64,000 nucleotides of DNA from JAAYHV01 sp035268985 (lineage in GTDB: Bacteria; Bacillota; Clostridia; Peptostreptococcales; Anaerovoracaceae). The notes beneath the pieces are model-generated. The model saw only the letters and a list, made by a program, of their open reading frames with translations. It did no database searches and had not been told where the DNA came from. Positions 37,791-47,150 of this stretch are shown piece by piece; the first letter of the stretch is position 1; each line of letters begins with the position of its first letter. The translations under genes were made by a program, and so were the position numbers. The stretch covers positions 7,378 through 71,377 of the forward strand of contig DATFJV010000078.1 in NCBI GenBank assembly GCA_035268985.1, read 5' to 3'.

Positions 37791-39018
37791 ATTTACGTAA
37801 TCTCCTGTAGTCGTCTATTTCCAAACTAATTATAATCATAGTACCATTATCTAAATACTCTAAATTATCAATTATATATTTGTTGCAAAGATATGACACT
37901 AAATCTCCCCTTTCATAAGGCAATAATAATTTTGTGTTAATCTTATTGTCAAATAATTTTTCTATTATAACTTTCTTTACCGCTTTAAGATTGTATGCTT
38001 TCTTCGCTGATATGTATATATTATTATTCTTATCTAATAAATTGTCACATTCATCTAATAAATCTATTTTATTGTAAACTTTTATTGTTTCTTTATTGCC
38101 ACCACCTATTTCATTTATTACTTTATTTGCTACTTTTTCCTGAAATTCGGATTCGGGATTAGATATATCAATTACGTGAAGCAGCAAATCTGCGTATAGA
38201 ACTTCCTCTAAGGTACCTTTGAATGCATCTATTAGAGTATGGGGTAGTTCACTTACAAAACCCACTGTATCGACCAAAATAAACTCATTTTTATCATATA
38301 ATATAGACCTTTGATATGTATCTAAAGTTGCAAAGAGCATATCCTCCTCAAAAACATTTTTTTCTTCTTTTTGAGTATCATCTAAAATAGCATTCATTAA
38401 TGCAGATTTACCAGCATTCGTATAGCCTATTAATGCAACTACAGGTATATTAGCTTTTTCCCTTAATTTTCTCTGAGTATTTCTTACGGTTATAGCTTTG
38501 TCTATTTCATTTTTAATATCATCTATTCTTTTTTCAATATGTCTTCTATCGGTTTCAATCTTTTTCTCACCAGGTCCCCTAGTTCCTATTCCGCCACCCT
38601 GTCTAGATAGATAATTACCAAAGCCACTCAATCTAGATAGTCTATATCTTTGTTGCGCCAATTCAACTTGCAGCTTTCCGTTTTTAGTTTTAGCTCTCCT
38701 AGCAAAGATATCTAAAATCAATATGGTTCTATCTATAACTTTAACATCTAGACGCTCTTCAAGATTTCTAAGTTGTGCCCCAGATAGTTCATTATTAAAT
38801 ATTACTAAATTAGCCCCCATATTGGAGACCATTTCTTTCAGTTCTATAACTTTCCCTTTGCCTATATATGTTGCGGTATTAGGTCTTTCGAGGGATTGTG
38901 TGCATAGTGCTATTACTTCAACTTCATCTGCTTTAGCTAATCCCTCAAGTTCTTTTATTGAATTTCCCCAATCTCGGTTAAAATTAATACCAACTATAAT
39001 GGCTTTTTCATTTTCCAT
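37777..39018 (-). CDS. hflX: GTPase HflX
   Basis: 413 residues: the N-terminal HflX domain (LERPNTATYIGKGK, IFNNELSGAQLRNLE), the coiled linker with GFGNYLSRQGGGIGTRGPGE, and the G domain with GYTNAGKSALMN, DTVGFVSELPHTL and NKID. It splits stalled or hibernating 70S ribosomes under stress. Its ATG overlaps the codY stop. Confidence 0.95.
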   Translation of the reverse strand: MENEKAIIVGINFNRDWGNSIKELEGLAKADEVEVIALCTQSLERPNTATYIGKGKVIELKEMVSNMGANLVIFNNELSGAQLRNLEERLDVKVIDRTILILDIFARRAKTKNGKLQVELAQQRYRLSRLSGFGNYLSRQGGGIGTRGPGEKKIETDRRHIEKRIDDIKNEIDKAITVRNTQRKLREKANIPVVALIGYTNAGKSALMNAILDDTQKEEKNVFEEDMLFATLDTYQRSILYDKNEFILVDTVGFVSELPHTLIDAFKGTLEEVLYADLLLHVIDISNPESEFQEKVANKVINEIGGGNKETIKVYNKIDLLDECDNLLDKNNNIYISAKKAYNLKAVKKVIIEKLFDNKINTKLLLPYERGDLVSYLCNKYIIDNLEYLDNGTMIIISLEIDDYRRLRKYEIV

Positions 39019-39764
39019 TAGACTATTTCATCCATTGAAGACAACAAATACTTATTTGTGATTTTTATTCTAGTGCCTTTCATTCCCAACGATCTAGATT
39101 CAATTACGCCAGCACTTTCTAGTTTTCTAAGGGTATTTACAATAACCGATCTAGTTATACCAGTTTCATCGGCTATTCTACTCGCCACCAATAACCCTTC
39201 ATCTCCATCCAATTCGTCAAATATATATCTGACTGCTTCAAGTTCAGAATAAGATAAAGTTTCAAGGGCTTGTCTTACTATAGTTTTTTGTCTCTCTGTA
39301 TGTTCAGATTCCAAGACATTCCCTCTTCCAATTTCAAGGCCAACTACGGTTGCACTATATTCACATAAGGCTATATCCAACTCACTAAATTCTTCATGAT
39401 ATTTGTATGCTATTATACTTCCAACACGTATTTCTCCTGAAATTGCAGGTACAATAGCATAATAACCGTCTTTTATAAACCCTTGTTGCCCAAATATTTT
39501 TTTCACTTCAGTCGAATTTAAATTATATACGGTCTCTTTTACTTTTGATAAATTAGTATTTTGTACATTATCAATTTCATTTACAGCATTTTTTAAACTA
39601 TTGGACTTAGCCAATAATTTTCCTTTTTTGGATATTATGCTAACTTTAGAATCAGTTACTTCACTCAATATACCGCATAAATCTTCAAATGAAAAATATC
39701 CTTCTTTGCTATGACTTAAAACCCAATTCAACTTTCTAAACTTTATTAATATCTTATTATCCAT
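39018..39764 (-). CDS. codY: GTP- and branched-chain amino acid-sensing repressor CodY
   Basis: 248 residues. The N-terminal GAF ligand domain is followed by the long linker helix and the winged helix with ASRIADETGITRSVIVNTLR and a wing around GTRIKI, as in CodY. It represses nutrient acquisition and biosynthesis genes when GTP and branched-chain amino acids are plentiful. It follows hslU by 13 bp, the usual hslV-hslU-codY order of Bacillota. Confidence 0.94.
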   Translation of the reverse strand: MDNKILIKFRKLNWVLSHSKEGYFSFEDLCGILSEVTDSKVSIISKKGKLLAKSNSLKNAVNEIDNVQNTNLSKVKETVYNLNSTEVKKIFGQQGFIKDGYYAIVPAISGEIRVGSIIAYKYHEEFSELDIALCEYSATVVGLEIGRGNVLESEHTERQKTIVRQALETLSYSELEAVRYIFDELDGDEGLLVASRIADETGITRSVIVNTLRKLESAGVIESRSLGMKGTRIKITNKYLLSSMDEIV

Positions 39765-39777
39765 TATTTACTCCTGA

Positions 39778-41211
39778 TTAAAGTATGTATTGATCGATAT
39801 TCTCTTTTTTAACTTTGTCTAAGAATTTTTCTTTCACATCTTCTTTAGTAATATTGATATCTGTTAAATCTTCACTTGGTAAATTAAACGAGATATCTTC
39901 CAATAGTTTGTCAATTATAGTATGGAGCCTTCTAGCTCCTATATTTTCTGTCTGTTCATTCATAAGGTAAGCCATAGTGGCTATTTCATCAATAGCTTCA
40001 TTTTCAAAATCTATATTAACACCTTCTGTTTCCAAAAGTGCTTTATGTTGTTTAGTCAAAGCATTCTCTGGTACAGTAAGTATTTTTAGAAAATCCGATT
40101 TATCCAAGCTGTCAAGTTCAACTCTTATAGGGAATCTTCCTTGTAACTCAGGAATTAAATCCGAAGGTTTAGTAACATGAAAAGCTCCAGCTCCAATGAA
40201 TAAAACAAAATCTGTTTTTACCGGACCATATTTAGTGTTTACAACGCTGCCTTCGACTATTGGAAGTATATCTCTTTGCACACCTTCCCTCGAAACATCG
40301 GCACCTGATTTCATTGAAGAACCAGCTGCAATTTTATCAATTTCATCTATAAATACTATACCATTTTGTTCAGCGTTTTCCAATGCTTCATCAATTACTT
40401 GATCCATATCTATAAGATTCTGAGCTTCTTGCTCTCTTAAAATCTTTCTAGCTTCCTTTACTCTTACATTCTTTTTCTTAGTTTTTTTAGGCATCATATC
40501 ACCAAATATATTACCAATAGCAACATTCATACCTTCATTATTCATATCTAATTGATTAGATTTCGGATTATCATCCACCTCAATTTCAATAAATTGATCT
40601 TCTAGCAAACCTTCTTTAAGTTGTTTTCTTACTTGTTCTCTAGCCATTTCAAGGTCACTCTTATTATCATCTTCATCTCCAGAGTCTTTACCTTCTTCAT
40701 ATAATTGTTTTTGACTAGAATAACCACCACTATTTAGAATATAGTCAAAAGGATTGTTACCTTTCTTTTCATTTTTCTTTTTCTTGCCAGGTATTATTGC
40801 TTCAATTATTTTTTCTTCAGCAATTTGGTCTGCAATTTCATACTTTTCTTGGAGTCTACCCTGTTTTGTTATTCTAATTGAAGCTTCAACCAAGTCTCTA
40901 ATCATTGAGTCAACATCTCTTCCAACATATCCTACTTCTGTAAATTTAGTAGCTTCTACTTTTACAAAAGGTGCATCCATCAACTTTGCCAACCTTCTTG
41001 CTATTTCAGTTTTTCCTACACCCGTAGGTCCCATCATTAATATATTTTTAGGACTAATTTCTTCTTTGATTTCATCATCCAACAGACTTCTTCTATATCT
41101 ATTTCTTAAAGCAATCGCTACAGATTTTTTAGCCTCATCTTGCCCTATTATATATTTATCAAGCTCCGCAACAATTTCTTTCGGAGTCATACTAACTAAT
41201 TTTAAATTCAT
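39778..41211 (-). CDS. hslU: ATP-dependent protease ATPase subunit HslU
   Basis: About 477 residues. Motifs: IIGQDEAKKSVAIALRNRYR, Walker A GPTGVGKTE, GYVGRDVDSMIRDLVE (pore loop and I-domain start), Walker B FIDEIDKIA, and a C-terminus ending in IL as needed for docking onto HslV. The charged I-domain (around 150-250) is typical. The start is the ATG at 41211 with GAGGTG six bases upstream, not the GTG three codons earlier. Confidence 0.96.
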   Translation of the reverse strand: MNLKLVSMTPKEIVAELDKYIIGQDEAKKSVAIALRNRYRRSLLDDEIKEEISPKNILMMGPTGVGKTEIARRLAKLMDAPFVKVEATKFTEVGYVGRDVDSMIRDLVEASIRITKQGRLQEKYEIADQIAEEKIIEAIIPGKKKKNEKKGNNPFDYILNSGGYSSQKQLYEEGKDSGDEDDNKSDLEMAREQVRKQLKEGLLEDQFIEIEVDDNPKSNQLDMNNEGMNVAIGNIFGDMMPKKTKKKNVRVKEARKILREQEAQNLIDMDQVIDEALENAEQNGIVFIDEIDKIAAGSSMKSGADVSREGVQRDILPIVEGSVVNTKYGPVKTDFVLFIGAGAFHVTKPSDLIPELQGRFPIRVELDSLDKSDFLKILTVPENALTKQHKALLETEGVNIDFENEAIDEIATMAYLMNEQTENIGARRLHTIIDKLLEDISFNLPSEDLTDINITKEDVKEKFLDKVKKENIDQYIL

Positions 41212-41225
41212 TATGCTCACCTCTC

Positions 41226-41765
41226 TTAAAGTTTTTCCACAGAAATATTATCATTTGTGTAAACACAAATCTGCGAAGCAATATTTAAAGATTCTCTAAC
41301 TATTTCTTCAGCAGTCATATCAGTGTGCTCATATAGAGCCTTGGCAGCTGAGTATGCATAATTACCACCAGAACCAATAGCAATATAATTGTTATCAGGT
41401 ATTATCACTTCACCATTTCCTGATATTACTAACAAATCTTCTTTCCCTGCTACTATCATTAATGCTTCCAAGCTTCTAGCTGCTTTATCTTTTCTCCATA
41501 ATTGAGCCAAATCTACTGCAGCTCTTTTTAAGTTCCCTGAATGTTCTTCAAGTTTATTTTCAAATTTATCAGTTAAAGAAAATGCATCTGCAACAGAACC
41601 TGCAAATCCAGTCAATACCGTATCCTTATATATTCTTTTAACTTTTCTTGCACCATTTTTCATTATTGTTGTTTCACCCATGGTTACTTGTCCGTCCCCA
41701 CCAATGCAAACGTCATTTTCACCTCTTTTGACCGCTACTATTGTTGTCGCATGAAATTGTATCAT
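41226..41765 (-). CDS. hslV: ATP-dependent protease peptidase subunit HslV
   Basis: 179 residues with the proteasome-type fold. The sequence MIQFHATTIVAV places the catalytic Thr at residue 7 after a short propeptide; GDGQVTMGETTIMK and GSGGNYAYSAAKAL match HslV. The enzyme forms a double hexamer capped by HslU. It lies 15 bp before hslU. Confidence 0.95.
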   Translation of the reverse strand: MIQFHATTIVAVKRGENDVCIGGDGQVTMGETTIMKNGARKVKRIYKDTVLTGFAGSVADAFSLTDKFENKLEEHSGNLKRAAVDLAQLWRKDKAARSLEALMIVAGKEDLLVISGNGEVIIPDNNYIAIGSGGNYAYSAAKALYEHTDMTAEEIVRESLNIASQICVYTNDNISVEKL

Positions 41766-41777
41766 AATTTACCTCCA

Positions 41778-43832
41778 TTATTCTTTGTATTTACATTTAT
41801 TATTTGAACACTTCAAAGTAGAAGTTTTTGTTTTCTTTTCTACTAATAAAGAACCACATTCAGGGCACGTTTTGTTTGTGGGTTTATCCCAAAATACTGT
41901 AGTACAATCCGGATAGCCTAAGCATCCATAAAAAGTTTTGCCCTTTCTGCTTCTTTTCTCAATTATATCATTACCACAATTAGGACATTTTACACCAGTT
42001 TTCTTTATAATTGGTTTAGTATTCTTACATTCAGGATACCCTGTGCATGCCAAGAACTCACCAAAACGGCCATCTTTTACAGCCATAGGCTTCCCACATT
42101 TTTCGCAATTTTCATCACTTAGCTTTACTTCCATTTCAATTTTAGCGATTTCTTCATCTGCGACTTTTAATTCCTTACTAAAAGGATCATAAAATTCTTC
42201 TACAATACTTTTCCAGTATAATCTTTTTAATTCTACATTATCTAGCTTGTCTTCCATTTCTGCCGTGAATCTAGTATCAACTATTTCAGAAAAATATTGT
42301 TCAAGCAATCTAATAACTACAAACCCCAAATCTGTAGGCGCCAAAGTTTTCTTTTCCCTAACAATATATTTCCTGCCAGTTAGGGTAGCAATAATTGGTG
42401 CATATGTGCTAGGTCTCCCAATATTTTTTTCTTCCAGATCCTTAATTAAGCTAGCTTCAGTATATCTAGCTTTAGGAGTAGTAAACTTTTGCTCACTTTT
42501 TATATCTAATAATTTAGGTTCCTCGCCTTTTTTAAGTTCAGGTAATAATTTATTTGCATCTTCCTTATCATTATTATATACCTTTTTGAAACCATCAAAA
42601 ACCAGAGTTGAACCATTTGCTTTAAAACCATATTTATCATTAATAATATCCACATTAACTGCATCATAGATGGCTTCAGACATTTGAGATGCTATAAACC
42701 TTTCCCATATTAACTTATATACTTTATATTGGTCTTTACTTAAGGATTCTTTAATTTCATATGGAGAGAACGTAATATCGCTAGGTCTTATAGCTTCATG
42801 GGCATCTTGTATATCCTTTTTCTTGTTTGAAAATGTATTATTACCAATATATTCTTTGCCATATTTTTCTTCTATATACGATTTTGTTATGGTTTTTGCT
42901 TCTTCAGATATTCTAACTGAATCCGTCCTTATATATGTAACTAAACCTATGGTTCCATTACCTTTTATATCTATTCCTTCATATAATTGTTGTGCAGTCT
43001 GCATAGTTCGTTTTGTATAAAAACCCAACTTATTTGATGCTTCCTGTTGCAAACTACTAGTGGTAAATGGAGCATATGGTTTCGCTTTGCGTTTTTTCTT
43101 TACCACTGAATCTATTATAAATTTATTCTTTTTTAAATCCTTTAAAATCTCGTTGCATTGGTTTTCATTTGTTACGTTAATTTTTTTGCTTCCATAACTA
43201 TTTAATTTGGCTATAAATTCAATGTCTTTTTCAAATATGGCATTTATATTCCAGTATTCTTCGGGAACAAAGGAATTGATTTCATCTTCCCTATCACATA
43301 CCATTTTTAGAGCAGCAGACTGAACTCTACCAGCGGACAAACCTCTTTTTACTTTTTTCCATAGCAAAGGACTAATTTGATATCCTACAAGTCTATCCAA
43401 TATTCTTCTTGCTTGTTGCGCATCAACTAACCCCATATTAATAACTCTAGGATTTTTAATTGCTTCTTTTACTTTAGATTTTGTTATCTCATTAAATTCC
43501 ACCCTACACTGAGAATTAGGATCGATACCCAAAATATATGCTAGATGCCATGATATTGCTTCCCCTTCTCTATCGGGGTCAGTTGCCAAATACACTGTCT
43601 TAGCTTTCTTAGCTTCTTTTTTTAGTTCTTTTATTAAATCACCCTTACCACGAATATTTATATAATCAGGTTCAAAGTTTTCTTCTATTTTTATACCAAG
43701 TCTACTTTTAGGTAAATCTCTTATATGACCAACAGAGGCCATAACCTTATAGTTAGACCCTAAGTATTTTCCTATTGTTTTTGCTTTTGAAGGAGACTCT
43801 ACTATTAATAACGTCTTCTTTCTTTCTGCCAT
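41778..43832 (-). CDS. topA: DNA topoisomerase I
   Basis: 684 residues, type IA. Toprim domain (LLIVESPSKAKTIGKYLG, ATDPDREGEAISWH), active-site Tyr in GLVTYIRTDSVRIS, and three C-terminal zinc fingers (CEKCGKPM..., CPNCGND..., CPECGSL...). It relaxes negative supercoils. Unlike Bacillus, no trmFO or xerC lies between topA and hslV. Confidence 0.97.
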   Translation of the reverse strand: MAERKKTLLIVESPSKAKTIGKYLGSNYKVMASVGHIRDLPKSRLGIKIEENFEPDYINIRGKGDLIKELKKEAKKAKTVYLATDPDREGEAISWHLAYILGIDPNSQCRVEFNEITKSKVKEAIKNPRVINMGLVDAQQARRILDRLVGYQISPLLWKKVKRGLSAGRVQSAALKMVCDREDEINSFVPEEYWNINAIFEKDIEFIAKLNSYGSKKINVTNENQCNEILKDLKKNKFIIDSVVKKKRKAKPYAPFTTSSLQQEASNKLGFYTKRTMQTAQQLYEGIDIKGNGTIGLVTYIRTDSVRISEEAKTITKSYIEEKYGKEYIGNNTFSNKKKDIQDAHEAIRPSDITFSPYEIKESLSKDQYKVYKLIWERFIASQMSEAIYDAVNVDIINDKYGFKANGSTLVFDGFKKVYNNDKEDANKLLPELKKGEEPKLLDIKSEQKFTTPKARYTEASLIKDLEEKNIGRPSTYAPIIATLTGRKYIVREKKTLAPTDLGFVVIRLLEQYFSEIVDTRFTAEMEDKLDNVELKRLYWKSIVEEFYDPFSKELKVADEEIAKIEMEVKLSDENCEKCGKPMAVKDGRFGEFLACTGYPECKNTKPIIKKTGVKCPNCGNDIIEKRSRKGKTFYGCLGYPDCTTVFWDKPTNKTCPECGSLLVEKKTKTSTLKCSNNKCKYKE

Positions 43833-43905
43833 AAATTCACTCCTTGAATATTTTAAATTTTTTGACTATTACATCACTTACCATAATATAATATGATAAT
43901 GTAAA

Positions 43906-44754
43906 CTATTTTGCAATGAAAAATTTTCCACCAAGACTAATAATGGACCCTTTTATAGTTAATATTGTCAGTATACCACTTAGAATATTAACGTTTATGT
44001 TGATTTTGTGAGATATTTTTTCAATACCTATTCCATCGTATTCGTTTATGGCTTCTAAAACTTTTATTTCATCTTTCCCTAAAGAATATATATTATCTAA
44101 CTTTGGTTTTATACCCAAATCCCTTATTAAATCATCTATGACAAAAAGTGGTATTGCCCCTTCTCTAATTAAAAGATTTGTTCCTAAGCTCTTTTTATTA
44201 TTAATGTTGCCTGGCACTGCATAAATATTTTTACCCTGTTCTAATCCAAAATTTGCTGTAATTAAAGAACCACTTTTATATTCCGCTTCTACTATTACTA
44301 TGCTTTCGCTTAATGCGCTAATTATTCTATTTCTCATAGGAAAAGAATATTTACTACCCTCAAAGTCATTTTCGTATTCTGAAATCAATAAACCCTTACC
44401 ATATATTTTTTCCATTAATAAACTATTTTCCCTTGGATAACACTTATCCATACCAAATCCCAATACTGCTATTGTTTTTCCGCCTTTATTGAGCACTCCC
44501 TTATGTGAATAGCTATCAATTCCCTTTGCCATGCCACTTATATGAGTTACATCATTAAGTGCTAAGCGTGCTCCTATAATCTCGGAAACACATTTACCGT
44601 AATCACTACAATCTCTAGCACCTACTACGGCGACACTTCTATCCCCAAGTAATGAAAGATCACCTGACGCATAAATTTTATCAGGTGATTTATAAATATT
44701 TTTTAATTCATACGGAAAAAGTTCTGAGTTTTTATCTATACAATTAATTTTCAT
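43906..44754 (-). CDS. dprA: DNA processing protein DprA
   Basis: 282 residues, shorter than the usual 300-370 because the N-terminal SAM domain is absent. The Rossmann core is complete (VAVVGARDCSDYGKCVSE, SGMAKGIDSYSHKG, PGNINNKKSLGTNLLIREGA), and a C-terminal winged helix follows. It loads RecA on incoming single-stranded DNA during transformation, in line with comEC in the same window. Confidence 0.92.
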   Translation of the reverse strand: MKINCIDKNSELFPYELKNIYKSPDKIYASGDLSLLGDRSVAVVGARDCSDYGKCVSEIIGARLALNDVTHISGMAKGIDSYSHKGVLNKGGKTIAVLGFGMDKCYPRENSLLMEKIYGKGLLISEYENDFEGSKYSFPMRNRIISALSESIVIVEAEYKSGSLITANFGLEQGKNIYAVPGNINNKKSLGTNLLIREGAIPLFVIDDLIRDLGIKPKLDNIYSLGKDEIKVLEAINEYDGIGIEKISHKININVNILSGILTILTIKGSIISLGGKFFIAK

Positions 44755-44835
44755 ATACCCTCCTATTCTTAATTCCTATCACCTAAGCTTTTTATAGTCA
44801 ATAGTTTTAAAAATTTGAGTATATTTATGTAGTAA

Positions 44836-45669
44836 CTATGCATTCTTATGTAAAATAATTTTTTCAATGGCATTGGCCACTCCATGATTATTATTATCAT
44901 CCGTAATATAATCTGAAGCTTGTTTCACTAGTATATCAGCATTCCCCATGGCTACTCCTATTTTAGCAAATTCAATCATCGCTATATCATTAGGATTGTC
45001 ACCAAAGGCCATTAATTCATTTTCTGTTAAATCATTGATTCTCAACAAATAATTTAATGCGTCTGCTTTGCTAGTCGTTGCGCCCCCTATTTCTAGATTA
45101 TTAGCAAAAGAAGTGGTCAACGTTATACCTTCTAAATTCTCCAATAATTTTCTAATAAATCTTCTTTTTTCAGAATCTTCAAAAAGCAAATTAATATTTT
45201 CTATAGAATCTTGGTTTGAGTACATATGTTTAATAATATCGTCCACTGGTTTTCTAGTTCTTATTACATAACCTGCACTTCTATATGTCGAACCATTGGC
45301 CTTAATATCGTTGTACTCAGTCTTATCAATATATGCTATACCATCTATAAATGCCTCAACATGAACTTTATGTCTGGTTACAATATCAATAACCTTTTTT
45401 ATATCATTATTCTTTATACAATTTTTATATATAACCTTTTTATCAATCATTCTTGTTACTTGAGCCCCATTTGAAGTAATCATATATTCGACTCCTTCTA
45501 AATTATACACATCTTTGGGCAACGAATCAAAAGATCTTCCCGTGGCAAAAACAACATTCACACCACTCTTAATCGTTTTTTCTAAAATACTTCTGGTTTT
45601 ATCTGTTATTCTTTCTTGACTATTAAGGGTGGTACCATCTAAGTCTAGCCCAATTAATTTAATACTCAT
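44836..45669 (-). CDS. Cof-type HAD-IIB hydrolase
   Basis: 277 residues with the HAD motifs GLDLDGTTLNS (nucleophile Asp), the motif II Thr/Ser in FATGRS, and GDNPNDIAMIEFA (motif IV), plus a type IIB cap domain. These enzymes dephosphorylate sugar phosphates or flavin-type metabolites; the substrate is unknown. Its stop lies about 80 bp before dprA and it is divergent from trkA. Confidence 0.9.
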   Translation of the reverse strand: MSIKLIGLDLDGTTLNSQERITDKTRSILEKTIKSGVNVVFATGRSFDSLPKDVYNLEGVEYMITSNGAQVTRMIDKKVIYKNCIKNNDIKKVIDIVTRHKVHVEAFIDGIAYIDKTEYNDIKANGSTYRSAGYVIRTRKPVDDIIKHMYSNQDSIENINLLFEDSEKRRFIRKLLENLEGITLTTSFANNLEIGGATTSKADALNYLLRINDLTENELMAFGDNPNDIAMIEFAKIGVAMGNADILVKQASDYITDDNNNHGVANAIEKIILHKNA

Positions 45670-45789
45670 ATCCTTCCTTTCAATGCTATGTATATGCTAT
45701 GTTTCTATTGCAAAACCTATATAATTGATTTATAATCGTTTTATTGATATCATTATATAATAAATTACATAAAAATAAAGAGGTAATAT

Positions 45790-47148
45790 ATGAAAGTTGC
45801 AATAGTTGGTGCCGGCAAATTAGGTTTAAGAATTGCTGAAGCACTTGTCGATGGTGATTATGAAATCACAATAATAGATAAAAATGAAGATCTTTTGGAT
45901 AAGATTTCTCAAAAGCTTGATGTACTTACTGTATACGGTGATGCAAAGAAAATTGATTTTCTAAAAAGTATTCAGATAAATACTTATGACTTTTTATTTG
46001 CTGCCTCTGATTCTGATGAGGTTAATATTTTAATTGCTTCATTTTCAAAAGCATTAGGATGTCGATACGTATCATCTAGAGTTAGAGATCCTGAACATAT
46101 GAAACAAATCGATTTCATAAGAGAAAAAATGAATATAGATTTCATAGTTAATCCAGATTTACTTATAACGCAAGAAATTCATAAATATCTGGCTGAGAAA
46201 TATACTTTAAGCAACGGAGTTTTTACTAGCGGTAAAATTGCCTTATTAGAATTCAAAGCAGACATGTTGCCAAAATTAATAGGTTTATACTTGCCAGATT
46301 TCAAAAAAATATATCCTTCTATGCTAATAGTTGGCATATCTAGAAAAGGCAAAATGATTATTCCCCATGGTGATGACTTTATTAAAAGTGGTGATTCACT
46401 ATATATAATAGGAGAAAAAGAAACTGTATTTAAATTAAACACAAAAGTTTATGTAAATATCAAATACACCAATGTGCAAAAGGTAATGATAATTGGTGGA
46501 GGTAAAACTGGTTACTATTTAGCTAGTCGTTTATCAGAATTTGGAGTAAATGTAAAACTAATAGAAAAAAGTAAAGAAAGATGTCAATATTTATCAACTC
46601 GTTTGGATGATGTAATGGTTCTTTACGGCGATGGTACAGATTTACAAATGCTTCAAGAAGAAAACCTAGATGAAATGGATGCATTTGTTACTGCAACTGG
46701 ATATGATGAAGAAAACCTACTTTTAGCTTTAACTGCAAAACAACATGGAATCGAAGATGTTATTTCAAAAGTGAGTAGAGTTAGTTATAAAGACCTTATC
46801 GAGCAAATGGGTATTGATATGGTTTTAAATCCCCTAGATATAACTGCTAGCGCTATATTAAGAAATATTCGAGGATCAAAAAAAGTATTATCCTCAGTAC
46901 TATTACAAGGCCAGGCTGAACTCCTAGAAATTTATGCTTATGAAAGAATGAATATGTTAAATATTCCACTTAAAAATTTACAATTACCCGAAGGGATTAT
47001 AATTGCTGCCATACATAGAGGAAATAAAGTGATTATACCTGATGGTAATACTCGACTTCTCAGAAATGATAAAGTAATAATTGTTAGTTTACTTACAGAA
47101 ATAGGTAAATTAGAAAAATTATTTAAATATAGAAGGAATATTTTATAA
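45790..47148 (+). CDS. trkA: Trk system potassium transporter TrkA
   Basis: 452 residues with two RCK units: each a Rossmann domain (VAIVGAGKLGLRIAEAL near residue 3 and VMIIGGGKTGYYLASRL near 232) followed by a TrkA_C domain. It binds NAD(H)/ATP and gates the TrkH channel from the cytoplasm. It is the first gene of a trkA-trkH-trkH unit, with GAGGT upstream. Confidence 0.96.
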   Translation: MKVAIVGAGKLGLRIAEALVDGDYEITIIDKNEDLLDKISQKLDVLTVYGDAKKIDFLKSIQINTYDFLFAASDSDEVNILIASFSKALGCRYVSSRVRDPEHMKQIDFIREKMNIDFIVNPDLLITQEIHKYLAEKYTLSNGVFTSGKIALLEFKADMLPKLIGLYLPDFKKIYPSMLIVGISRKGKMIIPHGDDFIKSGDSLYIIGEKETVFKLNTKVYVNIKYTNVQKVMIIGGGKTGYYLASRLSEFGVNVKLIEKSKERCQYLSTRLDDVMVLYGDGTDLQMLQEENLDEMDAFVTATGYDEENLLLALTAKQHGIEDVISKVSRVSYKDLIEQMGIDMVLNPLDITASAILRNIRGSKKVLSSVLLQGQAELLEIYAYERMNMLNIPLKNLQLPEGIIIAAIHRGNKVIIPDGNTRLLRNDKVIIVSLLTEIGKLEKLFKYRRNIL

Positions 47149-47150
47149 AA

